Positions 18,720 through 30,804 of a stretch of DNA of 64,000 nucleotides are shown piece by piece. A program made the translations under genes and the position numbers. The notes beneath the pieces were generated by a model. It ran no database searches. It was not told the DNA's origin and saw nothing but the letters and a program-made list of their open reading frames with translations. The stretch is from Oscillospiraceae bacterium (GTDB taxonomy: Bacteria > Bacillota > Clostridia > Oscillospirales > Oscillospiraceae): NCBI GenBank assembly GCA_015068025.1, contig SVLH01000001.1, forward strand, positions 1 through 64,000, given 5' to 3'. The stretch's first letter is position 1. Each line of letters begins with the position of its first letter.

Positions 18720-19610
18720 ATGGGGATGAATCGAGTAAGACAAACTGTGCTGCCGATCCTGGCAGCTTTGATCTGGGGTACCGCCTTTGTGGCCCAAAGC
18801 GTCAGCGCGGACCATGTGGGTGCATTTACCTTCAATACCGCCCGCTCTGTTGTGGCATTTTTGTTTCTGCTGGTGCTGTGTCTGCTCCTGCGGGTCAGAG
18901 GCCGTACCGTTTCCAAAGAAGCCCCTGCCGGAAACCGGAAAGCGCTGCTTCTGGGCGGCTTTTGCTGCGGCGCTGCGCTGACGGTGGCCTCCTTTTTTCA
19001 GCAGAAGGGACTGGAAACCACAAACTCCGGAAAAGCGGGCTTCATTACGGCACTTTACATCGTCATTGTTCCTATTCTTGGCATTTTTCTGAAAAAAAAG
19101 GCACCGAAGATCATCTGGTTCTGTGTGCTGCTGGCCGTAGTCGGTCTCTATTGCCTGTGCATCAAAGATGGCTTCAAAGTGACCATAGGAGATTTCTATG
19201 TGCTGATCTGCGCGTTCTGCTTCTCCGGTCATATTCTGGTGATCGACCACTTTGGACAAAAGGTGAACGGTGTGGAGCTGTCCTGCGTGCAGTTTTTGGT
19301 GGTATCCGTCTTTTCGGGAGTGGGCATGCTGGTGTCCGAAACACCGTCCTGGGAGGCCCTGATGGCCTGCATCGGCCCGATCCTGTATGTGGGCATTTTT
19401 TCCAGCGGCGTTGCCTATACGCTGCAGATCTTGGCACAGAAGGACTCCAATCCCACGGTGGTATCCTTGCTGTTGAGTCTGGAATCAGTATTTGCTACGC
19501 TGGCAGGGGCGGCGATCCTGCATGAAAAAATGAGCGGCAGGGAGTATTTTGGCTGCGCGCTCATGCTGTCGGCTGTGATTCTGGCACAGCTTCCGACGAG
19601 AAAAAGATAA
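18720..19610 (+). CDS. EamA/DMT family transporter
   Basis: 10-TM-like protein with EamA repeats (ILAALIWGTAFVAQSVSADHVGAFTFNTAR). Confidence 0.9.
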   Translation: MGMNRVRQTVLPILAALIWGTAFVAQSVSADHVGAFTFNTARSVVAFLFLLVLCLLLRVRGRTVSKEAPAGNRKALLLGGFCCGAALTVASFFQQKGLETTNSGKAGFITALYIVIVPILGIFLKKKAPKIIWFCVLLAVVGLYCLCIKDGFKVTIGDFYVLICAFCFSGHILVIDHFGQKVNGVELSCVQFLVVSVFSGVGMLVSETPSWEALMACIGPILYVGIFSSGVAYTLQILAQKDSNPTVVSLLLSLESVFATLAGAAILHEKMSGREYFGCALMLSAVILAQLPTRKR

Positions 19611-19639
19611 GCAAAGCGGGGAGTGTCCCCGCTTTGCTG
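19611..19639 (+). terminator. Intrinsic terminator-like hairpin
   Basis: gcaaagcggggagtgtccccgctttgc. Confidence 0.6.
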
Positions 19640-19751
19640 TCGTTTGCATGTTATTTGTTTCCGCAGATGCCTGCGCGGCGTTTTCTGTTGGACAAAGACG
19701 GAAGATCATGGTATAATACTAAACTGTATTCGTATGTAGCGAGGTGGTATC

Positions 19752-20471
19752 GTGCGCATCGACATTTTAGGAGTCGGATTCGACAATGTAACCATGCAGG
19801 AAGCCATAGATCACGCGGTGGAGCTGCTGCAAGGAGAGGGAACCCATTATGTGGTGACCCCAAACCCGGAGATTGTAGAGGTCTGCCGCGAGGACGCGGA
19901 GGCCAAAGAGGCTGTCAACGGTGCTGCGTTGGTGCTGCCGGACGGCATCGGCGTGATCAAAGGTGCCGCCATGCTGGGCACTCCGCTGAAGGAGAGGACT
20001 CCGGGCGTTGAGTTTGGCGCGCATCTGGTTGAGAAGATGGCAGAGAAGGGTCTGTCCCTTTATCTTCTGGGCGCAAAGCCCGGCGTAGCAGAACTGGCAG
20101 CCAAAAACCTGGCAGAGAAAAATCCGGGGCTGAAAATCGCCGGCGCCCATGACGGCTACTTCAAAGAGGATGATGCTGTTGTAAGCGCTATTCGGGAAAG
20201 CGGCGCGGATTGTGTCTTCGTCTGCCTCGGCGCGCCGAAGCAGGAAAAATGGATGAAGAAAAACGGAGCCGCCACGGGCGCAAAGCTGCTGTGCGGACTG
20301 GGCGGAAGCATGGATGTTTTCGCCGGAACGGTGGAGCGTGCGCCGAAATTCTGGTGCGACCATAATCTGGAGTGGTTCTACCGCCTGTGCAAAGAGCCGC
20401 GCCGTATCGGGCGCATGATGAAGCTGCCGCTGTTTCTGGTACACGTAAGACAGGAGAAAAAACGGAAATGA
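19752..20471 (+). CDS. WecG/TagA/CpsF family glycosyltransferase
   Basis: VVTPNPEIVEVCREDAEAKEAVNGAALVLPDGIGVIKGA; GAPKQEKWM motif. Confidence 0.93.
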   Translation: MRIDILGVGFDNVTMQEAIDHAVELLQGEGTHYVVTPNPEIVEVCREDAEAKEAVNGAALVLPDGIGVIKGAAMLGTPLKERTPGVEFGAHLVEKMAEKGLSLYLLGAKPGVAELAAKNLAEKNPGLKIAGAHDGYFKEDDAVVSAIRESGADCVFVCLGAPKQEKWMKKNGAATGAKLLCGLGGSMDVFAGTVERAPKFWCDHNLEWFYRLCKEPRRIGRMMKLPLFLVHVRQEKKRK

Positions 20472-21133
20472 ACGGAAAACTGATCGTATTTGAAGGTACG
20501 GACGGCTCCGGAAAGGCCACACAGACAAAATTGCTCTGTCAGGCATTGGAGCGGATGGGTACGCCGTACCGGAAAATTGATTTTCCCAGATACGGAAAGC
20601 CCTCTGCCGCCATGGTGCAGGAATATTTGGACGGAAATCTGGGTAAAAAACCCGGTGATGTAAATGCCTACGCCGCATCCATGTTTTACGCCATGGACCG
20701 CTTTGCCTCCTACAAGCAGGATTGGGGCGCGTTTTATGAGCGGGGCGGATTGATCGTGGCAGACCGCTATACCACATCCAACGCGGTGCATCAGGCCTCC
20801 AAGCTGCCGGCAGGGGAGAGAGATGTCTATCTGGACTGGCTGTTTGACACGGAATACCGCCTGCTGGGGCTGCCCAAGCCGGATCTGGTGATCTATTTGG
20901 ACATGCCCACCGAGATCACAGAGAAGATGATGCGCCGCCGCGAAGCGGACACCGGCACCCATGCCGATATCCACGAGCAGGACGCGGACTATCTCAAACG
21001 CTGCCGCGAGGGTGCAAGAGAAGTGGTCAAGACCTGTGGCTGGACGGTGATCAACTGCGCTGACGGCGACGCCCCCCGCACACCGGAGGACATTCACGCC
21101 CAGGTGCTTGACATTGTAAAGGCGATCTTGTGA
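20468..21133 (+). CDS. tmk: Thymidylate kinase (dTMP kinase)
   Basis: MNGKLIVFEGTDGSGKATQTKLL P-loop; DR(Y)xxS motif. Confidence 0.93.
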   Translation: MNGKLIVFEGTDGSGKATQTKLLCQALERMGTPYRKIDFPRYGKPSAAMVQEYLDGNLGKKPGDVNAYAASMFYAMDRFASYKQDWGAFYERGGLIVADRYTTSNAVHQASKLPAGERDVYLDWLFDTEYRLLGLPKPDLVIYLDMPTEITEKMMRRREADTGTHADIHEQDADYLKRCREGAREVVKTCGWTVINCADGDAPRTPEDIHAQVLDIVKAIL

Positions 21134-21192
21134 GCCTGTCCCGGCGCGGCACGGCAAACCGGGACGCTTCCGCGTCCCGATCTGTTAAGTAT

Positions 21193-21348
21193 TCAGCAGC
21201 AGCTGCAGCCCTCGTTGCAGCCGCAGCCGCCGTGCCCATGGTGATGTTCCCCGCAGCTGTTTCCGCTGTTGCAGCAGCACAGAAGCAGGATCACAATGAT
21301 GATGAGCCACAGGCAGGAGCAATCGTTGTTGCCGTTGTTGAAGCACAT
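21193..21348 (-). CDS. Small Cys-rich single-TM peptide (51 aa), not in supplied ORF track
   Basis: Minus-strand ATG 21348 after RBS gaggtgat: MCFNNGNNDCSCLWLIIIVILLLCCCNSGNSCGEHHHGHGGCGCNEGCSCC*. TM segment plus 13 Cys and an HHHGH cluster. Confidence 0.75.
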   Translation of the reverse strand: MCFNNGNNDCSCLWLIIIVILLLCCCNSGNSCGEHHHGHGGCGCNEGCSCC

Positions 21349-21477
21349 GAATATCACCTCGCTTTGTGATAGTCTATGCGCAGACGGCAGGCCGGGAGCC
21401 TGGCCACTTGAAAATTTACCGGAAAAAGGTTTTGGATTTCTGCCGTTTCGTTGGAAACGGAGATAGGGAGGATTTGA

Positions 21478-22646
21478 TGTCTGGATTCAAAAACGGTGAT
21501 ACCGGCGAGTGGAATGCGGAAAAGGTACGCCGGCAGGAGCAGCATTCCAACCAGAACAAAGGGAACGGCAGACAGCCGCAGCAGAGCGGAAGCCCGCTGC
21601 TGAATATGATCCTGTACGCAATGCTGGTGCTGCTGACCTCCGCGGTGCTGGCCAGCGTGGGATGGAAGCTGGCAAGCGACCTCTGCGCATTCAACAAAGG
21701 CACCAAAGAGGATACTGTTGTTGTGGAGGTTACAGAAACGGACACGGTCAGTACCGTGGCCGACAAGCTGGAAGAAGCCGGATTGATCGAATACAAATGG
21801 TTCTTCAAGCTGTTTGCAAAGTTCGCCAACGCCGATGAAAAGATCGGCATGGGCATCTATACCCTGAACAAGGAGATGGATTACCGCGCTCTGATCGTGG
21901 GAATGCGTCCCGGAAGCCCTGTTTCCGAAACGGTGGATGTCACCATTCCGGAGGGCTATACAGTGATGCAAACCATCAAATTGCTGGCCAAAAACGGAGT
22001 CAATACCGAGAAAAATCTGCTGGAAGCCGCCAAGACAGCACAGTTTGATTACGATTTTATCGATAATGACTCCAAGGATATTACCCGTCTGGAGGGCTAT
22101 CTGTTCCCGGACACCTACACGTTCTATGTGGGTCACAACCCCGAAGCTGCGTTGGGCAAGTTCCTGAAAAACTTCAAAAACAAGTACAACTCTCTAGATC
22201 CGGAGCTTCTGGCGCAGGCGGAGGCCAATGGTTACACAATGAAAGACATTGTGACGATCGCCTCTTTGATTGAAAAGGAGACGGACGGCAGCGACCGGAA
22301 GAAGATCGCCTCCGTCATCTATAACCGGCTCAACGATACCGACGGCAGACACGGCACGCTGGCCATGCTGAACATCGACGCATCGCTGCTGTATGTGCTT
22401 CCCGAGGGAACGACCCAGATCACAGCGGCGGACAAAGAGCTGGATTCCCCCTACAACCTCTACAAGTATGCGGCACTGCCGCCCAGCGCTATTGCAAATC
22501 CTGGTCTTGCATCTCTGGAAGCCGCGCTTGAGCCGGAGAACACAAGATATTATTACTATGCGCTGGGGAAGGACGGAAAGCATCATTTCTCCAGAACCCT
22601 GCAAGAACACAACAACTTCCTGAACAGTGGTAATTATGCTGGATAA
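21478..22646 (+). CDS. mltG: Endolytic transglycosylase MltG (YceG-like)
   Basis: N-terminal TM; LEGYLFPDTYTFY and ASLIEKET motifs; start reassigned to ATG 21478. Confidence 0.93.
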
Positions 22647-23871
22647 GAAACAAATTCCCGAACTGCTGGCACCTGCCGGTGATATGGAGCGGCTGAAAAT
22701 GGCCGTTCTGTACGGCGCGGACGCCGTATATCTGGCCGGCACGGATTTTGGCATGCGTGCCTTTGCCGGCAATTTTACGCCCGATGAGCTGCGTCAGGCG
22801 GTGGACTATGCCCACCGCCATGACGTTCGGGTACACTGCACCATCAACACCATGCCCCGCAACGACGAGATCGTCCGCCTGCCGGAGCATCTGGAGGTAC
22901 TGAACGAGGCGGGGGTGGATGCCCTGATCGTAGCTGATCTTGGCGCATTCCGCATGGCAGAGAAGTATGCGCCCCGCTGTCAGCGCCACATTTCCACACA
23001 GGCCAGTATCTGCAACTATGAAACGGCGCGGGCCTGGCACGATCTCGGTGCTTCCCGTGTGATCCTTGCCAGAGAAGTGGGACTGGAGGAGATCCGCCTC
23101 ATTCGTGAAAAGACACCGAAAGAGCTGGAAATTGAGGCCTTTGTCCACGGCGCCATGTGCGTGAGTTACTCCGGCCGGTGCCTGTTGAGCAATTACATGA
23201 CCGGACGGGATTCCAGCCGCGGCGCCTGCGCACAGCCCTGCCGCTATCAATACGCCTTGATGGAGGAGAAGCGCCCCGGCGAATATTTCCCCATCGAGGA
23301 GGACGAAAAGGGCACGTACATCCTTAACTCCAGAGATATGTGTATGATCGACCATCTGGACGACCTGATCGATGCCGGACTGAACAGTTTGAAGATCGAA
23401 GGGCGTGCAAAATCCGCCTATTATGCGGCCATTGTCACCGGCGCCTATCGCCATTGTCTGGATGCCGCTGCCGCCGGACTGCAGGCAGACCCCGTTTGGC
23501 GCGACGAAGTGGACCATGTGAGCCATCGTCCCTATTCCACCGGGTTCTACTACGGATATCCCGGACAGTTTTACGAAAACTCCCGCTATATCAGGGAGTG
23601 GCAAGTGGTTGCCCTTGTCACGGAGTGTGACGAGGAGGGCAACGCAGTTCTCTCTCTGCGCAACAAATTCCGTACCGGCGATGAGGTGGAACTGGTCGGT
23701 CCGAACCTGCGTCCCTTCTCCATAACTGCACCTGCCATGCAGGACGAGGATGGAAATGTGCTGGACGAGCCCCGGACGCCCCAGATGGTGTTCCGCATGA
23801 AGCTGCCTCGTTCCGTACCCCCCATGACACTGGTGCGCCGTGCCGTGGAGCTGTCTGCGAAGGATGTATAA
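22636..23871 (+). CDS. Peptidase U32 family protein
   Basis: ELLAPAGDMERLKMAVLYGADAVYLAG; EAFVHGAMCVSYSGRCLLSNYMTGRDSSRGACAQPCRYQY. Confidence 0.95.
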   Translation: MLDKKQIPELLAPAGDMERLKMAVLYGADAVYLAGTDFGMRAFAGNFTPDELRQAVDYAHRHDVRVHCTINTMPRNDEIVRLPEHLEVLNEAGVDALIVADLGAFRMAEKYAPRCQRHISTQASICNYETARAWHDLGASRVILAREVGLEEIRLIREKTPKELEIEAFVHGAMCVSYSGRCLLSNYMTGRDSSRGACAQPCRYQYALMEEKRPGEYFPIEEDEKGTYILNSRDMCMIDHLDDLIDAGLNSLKIEGRAKSAYYAAIVTGAYRHCLDAAAAGLQADPVWRDEVDHVSHRPYSTGFYYGYPGQFYENSRYIREWQVVALVTECDEEGNAVLSLRNKFRTGDEVELVGPNLRPFSITAPAMQDEDGNVLDEPRTPQMVFRMKLPRSVPPMTLVRRAVELSAKDV

Positions 23872-23877
23872 CAGCAT

Positions 23878-23913
23878 AAAAAGACCGCCGGAGATTTTCT
23901 GGCGGTCTTTTTC
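23878..23913. terminator. Bidirectional terminator
   Basis: aaaaagaccgccggagattttctggcggtcttttt. Confidence 0.85.
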
Positions 23914-23914
23914 C

Positions 23915-24445
23915 TTATTTTCCAAGAACTTCGTGACGGACAAAATCAAAGGCGGCGTCCTCACCCTCGTCCCGCAGAACAATCAGCATCCGCTCCAGCA
24001 GTTCTGCTGTGGCAGGGTGGAGCAGCAAGCGGCGGTCTTTGCCTCGCAGGAAGAAGCTGTAAGGATCACCCGGCTGAAAGTCCGCGCCCCGATAGACCTT
24101 GCTGGCGGCAAGACGGTCGCAAAACATTTCCGCCACGTATTTTTTTGGCATCTCCACCCCATCGATGCCGATGCCGCTGGGGCTGTAATCCGTCCAGTAC
24201 TCGAAGTGGTGGCGGTTGCGCCCCTTGTGGTGGATCCAGGCTTCGCTGTATCCGAACAGCCTGCGCTGCTGGTCGTTGGGGCTGCGGTCGCCCTGAAAGT
24301 ATTTCACGCCCGCCAAAAACTCAACAGGGGAGTATTTGGACAGATCGTGGGTTAAACCTTGCCAATACAGCCCCAGCCGGAAGCAATACTTCCGCACCAG
24401 CGCCCTGTGGCGATTCACCGTCTTCAAATGTGCAAAAAAACGCAC
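23915..24445 (-). CDS. DUF5662 family protein
   Basis: MRFFAHLKTVNRHRALVRKYCFRLGLYWQGLTHDLSKYSPVEF...; GTG start 24445 with gaggtga RBS. Confidence 0.8.
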   Translation of the reverse strand: MRFFAHLKTVNRHRALVRKYCFRLGLYWQGLTHDLSKYSPVEFLAGVKYFQGDRSPNDQQRRLFGYSEAWIHHKGRNRHHFEYWTDYSPSGIGIDGVEMPKKYVAEMFCDRLAASKVYRGADFQPGDPYSFFLRGKDRRLLLHPATAELLERMLIVLRDEGEDAAFDFVRHEVLGK

Positions 24446-24597
24446 AGTGCTCACCTCGTGTCCCGAATTAAAAGCAGTATACCATATCCCGCAGGAAAAT
24501 ACGAGGTATTTTTGATCGACTTCATATCTGTTGCGGATGCAACTGACGTCGACCGGTTTTCTTTGTAAAATATGGAAAAACATAAGGAGGGATCCCA

Positions 24598-24801
24598 ATG
24601 CAGTGGTTCTTTTTGATCGGAGTCGGCGTGATTCTCGTTGTCGGCGCGTGGTTCTGGGGCAATGCCAGCGATCCGAAAAAAGGCGGTGCTATGGGCTGCT
24701 GCCATTGCGGACAGTGCATTGCCTCCGGCGAGTGCGTGATGCGCAGAAATCTGCAGAAGAAACTGCAGGAAAAGCAGGTGAAAGAGACGGCTTCTTCTTG
24801 A
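24598..24801 (+). CDS. Small membrane-anchored Cys-rich protein (67 aa), unknown function
   Basis: N-terminal TM then MGCCHCGQCIASGECVMRR; RBS aaggaggg. Confidence 0.75.
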   Translation: MQWFFLIGVGVILVVGAWFWGNASDPKKGGAMGCCHCGQCIASGECVMRRNLQKKLQEKQVKETASS

Positions 24802-24825
24802 CAAACGGGTCAAAACCGATATAAT
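24798..24825 (+). promoter_or_regulatory. Promoter of T-box/alaS unit
   Basis: TTGACA-16 bp-TATAAT; the -35 overlaps the stop codon of the upstream small ORF. Confidence 0.75.
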
Positions 24826-24831
24826 AATGAC

Positions 24832-25075
24832 GACCCATATGTCAAACGCAAGGACAAAGCCAGTTTTGCTGTGCCGGTCGAAGCGAGAGGGGAGACGGTG
24901 AAAGCCCCTTGGCCTTGAGCCGCAAAACAGCCACTTTGGAGCAGTCCGCGACGAGCGGAACGGTTCATTCCCGTTATCGAATGGCTAAGATGCTTTCCGA
25001 ACGGAAAGATAATTAGGGTGGTACCGTGAAGCAAGTCTTCGCCCCTAAAACGGGGGGCGGAGACTTTTTATTTTT
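24832..25075 (+). promoter_or_regulatory. T-box riboswitch (alanine), upstream of alaS
   Basis: Canonical T-box AGGGTGGTACCGTGAAGC (25015-25032) and terminator aagtcttcgcccc..ggggcggagacttttt; Stem I helices caaag/ctttg and gttttgc/gcaaaac bracket aGCCa (GCC 24930-24932 = Ala specifier). Confidence 0.92.
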
Positions 25076-25115
25076 GTAACCAAATATCCATATATACTTT
25101 TAGGAGGACACAACG

Positions 25116-27755
<2,640 letters not shown>

Positions 27756-27768
27756 TTCCATAAACGCC

Positions 27769-27802
27769 GAACGGGACGGCTTTTGCCGTCCCGTTCTTTT
27801 TG
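27769..27802 (+). terminator. Intrinsic terminator after alaS
   Basis: aacgggacggcttttgccgtcccgttcttttt. Confidence 0.9.
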
Positions 27803-27860
27803 TTGCAAAACTTTGGTTTTGGTAGTAAAATGAAGTTATCAAACAAAGGAGGTTCCCGGA

Positions 27861-28199
27861 ATGTCTGATTGCTTATTCTGTAAGATCGCAACAGGGGAGA
27901 TCCCCAGCAGCAAGGTCTATGAGGATGACCTGTGCTATGCGTTCTATGATATCGCCCCCCAGGCACCCACCCACTTTCTTGTGATCCCCAAAGCGCATAT
28001 CGGCTCTGTGGCCGAGGTGTGCGGGGAGAACAGCGCTGTGGTGGCCCACATCTTTGAGGTCATTGCCAAGGTAACTGCAGAACTGGGTCTGGACAGCTAT
28101 CGTGTGGTGTCCAACATCGGCGAACGGGCGGGACAGAGCGTGTTCCATCTGCATTTCCATGTCCTGGGCGGACGGGATATGACCTGGCCTCCGGGTTGA
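27861..28199 (+). CDS. HIT family protein (histidine triad)
   Basis: CLFCKIATGEIPSSKVYEDD; HLHFHVLGG. Confidence 0.95.
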   Translation: MSDCLFCKIATGEIPSSKVYEDDLCYAFYDIAPQAPTHFLVIPKAHIGSVAEVCGENSAVVAHIFEVIAKVTAELGLDSYRVVSNIGERAGQSVFHLHFHVLGGRDMTWPPG

Positions 28200-28219
28200 T
28201 TGATCCGTCGTTGAAGAAA

Positions 28220-28258
28220 GAAGCAGCGCTGTGCAAACAGCGTTGCTTTCTTTTTCTT
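28220..28258 (+). terminator. Intrinsic terminator after HIT gene
   Basis: agcagcgctgtgcaaacagcgttgct followed by T-rich tract. Confidence 0.7.
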
Positions 28259-28329
28259 TATGCGATATAATGTCACTACCTAACCAAATGGTTAGGTTTG
28301 CGCATATACTAACTAACCAAATGGTAACC
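28243..28329 (+). promoter_or_regulatory. Promoter and operator palindromes for XRE regulator
   Basis: TTGCTT-17-TATAAT (28243-28271); palindrome cctaaccaaatggttagg (28279-28296) and second half-degenerate copy ctaaccaaatggtaacc (28313-28329). Confidence 0.7.
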
Positions 28330-28348
28330 TCTCTATGAGGTGATTTGC

Positions 28349-28567
28349 TTGTATTTGCGCAGATTTTATGATTTAAGAGAAGATAATGACCTTACAAAAA
28401 AAGCTGTTGCTACGTATTTGGGAATTCATCCTACTGTGTATAGCCGCTATGAAAGCGGAGCACGGGATTTTCCCTTGGAGATTGTAGTAAAACTGGCCGA
28501 TTTTTACCGGGTCAGCACGGACTATCTGCTGGGCAGAACGGACGACCCCGCACAGCCCAAGCGATGA
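28349..28567 (+). CDS. XRE family helix-turn-helix transcriptional regulator
   Basis: LREDNDLTKKAVATYLGIHPTVYSRYESGARDFPLEIVVKLADFYRVSTDYLLGRTD; TTG start after gaggtga. Confidence 0.88.
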   Translation: MYLRRFYDLREDNDLTKKAVATYLGIHPTVYSRYESGARDFPLEIVVKLADFYRVSTDYLLGRTDDPAQPKR

Positions 28568-30789
28568 GAGTTCTTGCAACCTTTACTGCCAGCTTTGCCG
28601 CGGGCATCTTCCTTGCACAGTATCTGCTGCCCTTCGAATGGCTGCTGCCCAGTGCGGCGGTCTGCTTTGTGCTGGCCTGCGGACGGATCTTCCTGCGCGG
28701 AAAGACGGGGCGCCGCCTTTTGCTGATCGGCGTGGGGCTTGCGCTGGCTCTCGGCTGGAACTGCCTGCATACCCTGAAAGTTCAACAGCCGGCTGTGGCT
28801 TTGAGCGGCAGCAGACAGACTGTGGTCATGACGCTTTGCGAATATGCCACACCCACGGAAAACGGCGCTAAAGCGACGGTGCGGGCGGAGGACATTCCGG
28901 GAAAGCTGGTCTATTACGGAGATCCGGCGCTTCTGGAGCTGCGCCCCGGCCAGACGGTTACCGATGATGTCTATCTGGAAAATGCCGCCTGTATCCGCGA
29001 GGAGGATGTGACTGCCTTTACCTCAAAAGGCGTGTTTCTGCTGGCCTATTCCCGTGGCGAAGCTGTATTTGGGGAGGGGAGCATGACCTCTCTGCGCTGG
29101 TGGCCGGCACGAATGGGCAGAGCCATGCAGGAGAGGCTGGCGGTGCTGTTTGAGGGAGATATCGCCGCATTCATGACCGCCCTGCTGACAGGCGATAAAT
29201 CCGGCCTATCCGTGCAGGCCTCTGCCGACCTTTCCGAGGCAGGTCTGTATCATATCCTCGCGATCTCCGGTATGCACTGCGGCTTTTTGCTGACGATGGT
29301 GACTGCATTGGCAGGGAAGCAGCGCAGACGACTGATTGCTGCAACGATGATCCCGCTGCTGGCGTTTTATGCAGTTCTGACGGGCGGCAGCCCCTCGGTG
29401 CTGCGTGCGTGTGTGATGCTGATTCTGTTTCTTGCCGCCCCGCTGTTTGGAAGGGAAAGCGACGCACCAACCGCTCTGTTTACCGCGCTGTTTCTGATTC
29501 TACTGGTCAACCCCTTTGCTGCGGCTTCTGTGAGTTTGCAGATGTCTTTTGCCGCCATGGCCGGTATCCTCTGGCTGACGCCGCGGCTGTATCGACTGAT
29601 CACCGGAGGCAAAAAAACTGGCAAGGTATTTTCCTTTATTGCAACTGGAATTTCAACGACGATCGGTGCCATGGTCTTTACTGCACCGCTGTCTGCGCTG
29701 TACTTTGATACCTTCCATCTCATTTCTGCTTTGAGCAATCTGATGTGCCTGTGGGCGGCCACCCTTGCGTTCATCTTTGGTCTTGCCGCCACGGCTGCGG
29801 CCTTTTTGTTCCAGCCGCTGGGGCTTTTGATCGCGGTGTTGCCGCGTGTTCTGGCCGGGCTCATCCTCGCGGCCGCCCATGTTCTGGCGGCGATCCCCGG
29901 TCATGCGATCTATTTTACGAATCCGTATCTGAAATACTGGCTGGCTTTTCTCTATGTGCTGTTTACCGCAGCGTATTTGCTGCGTGGCGGCAGAAGAAAA
30001 TATGTCTTGGCGACAGTACTTGCTGCGGCTATGCTGGTGGTCACCCTTTGGTTGGGGCAGAACCGGTACAGCGCGGCTCTGGATGCCGTGGTTCTGGATG
30101 TGGGGCAGGGGCAATGTGTTCTGCTGAAGTCGGAGGACGAATTTGCACTGGTGGACTGCGGCAGTGCAAACAGCTGGTACGACCCCGGCACCATTGCCAG
30201 CCAGCATCTGCGATCTGCCGGCTGTACGGAACTGGACTACCTCATCCTGACGCATTTCGATGCCGACCACACCAACGGCATTTCGGATCTTTTGAGCCGC
30301 ATGACGGTGGAAACGGTGTTGATCCCGGAAAGCGACGATGAATTGCTGGCGGAACTGGACGCATTCGGCGTTTCCGTGGAAACGATCTATGATCTCCGCA
30401 CGCTGGAGTTCGGCCTTGCGGAATTGACGATCTTTCCTCCGGTGGGAGAGGGGGATGACACCAACGAACGCGGTCTCTCGGTGCTGGCCTCTGCGGGAGA
30501 GCAGGATCTCCTTCTGACGGGCGATATGTCCACCGCCACGGAAAAGCGCCTGCTGAAGCAATACCGTCTGCCGGATATCGAAGTTCTGATGGCGGGACAT
30601 CACGGCTCCAAACACTCTACCTCCACAGCCCTGCTGGACGCCCTGAAGCCGGAAACCGTCTGCATCAGCGTCGGCAGCAACAACTACGGCCATCCGACCG
30701 CGGAAGTATTGCGGCGTCTTGCGGAACGCGCCTGCGTGGTATATCGGACAGATCTGCACGGCACCGTCCGCATTTCCCTGAACGACTGA
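28564..30789 (+). CDS. comEC: ComEC/Rec2 family DNA internalization protein
   Basis: Competence TM domain (LYHILAISGMHCGFLL) and C-terminal metallo-beta-lactamase domain (LTHFDADHTNG). Confidence 0.93.
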   Translation: MRVLATFTASFAAGIFLAQYLLPFEWLLPSAAVCFVLACGRIFLRGKTGRRLLLIGVGLALALGWNCLHTLKVQQPAVALSGSRQTVVMTLCEYATPTENGAKATVRAEDIPGKLVYYGDPALLELRPGQTVTDDVYLENAACIREEDVTAFTSKGVFLLAYSRGEAVFGEGSMTSLRWWPARMGRAMQERLAVLFEGDIAAFMTALLTGDKSGLSVQASADLSEAGLYHILAISGMHCGFLLTMVTALAGKQRRRLIAATMIPLLAFYAVLTGGSPSVLRACVMLILFLAAPLFGRESDAPTALFTALFLILLVNPFAAASVSLQMSFAAMAGILWLTPRLYRLITGGKKTGKVFSFIATGISTTIGAMVFTAPLSALYFDTFHLISALSNLMCLWAATLAFIFGLAATAAAFLFQPLGLLIAVLPRVLAGLILAAAHVLAAIPGHAIYFTNPYLKYWLAFLYVLFTAAYLLRGGRRKYVLATVLAAAMLVVTLWLGQNRYSAALDAVVLDVGQGQCVLLKSEDEFALVDCGSANSWYDPGTIASQHLRSAGCTELDYLILTHFDADHTNGISDLLSRMTVETVLIPESDDELLAELDAFGVSVETIYDLRTLEFGLAELTIFPPVGEGDDTNERGLSVLASAGEQDLLLTGDMSTATEKRLLKQYRLPDIEVLMAGHHGSKHSTSTALLDALKPETVCISVGSNNYGHPTAEVLRRLAERACVVYRTDLHGTVRISLND

Positions 30790-30804
30790 ACGAAGGAGAG
30801 CATC

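Noticed and set aside
21130-21369. 79-aa plus-strand Ala/Val-rich ORF after tmk
   Set aside because: Low-complexity translation; it is the antisense of the RBS-preceded Cys-rich 51-aa gene on the minus strand.
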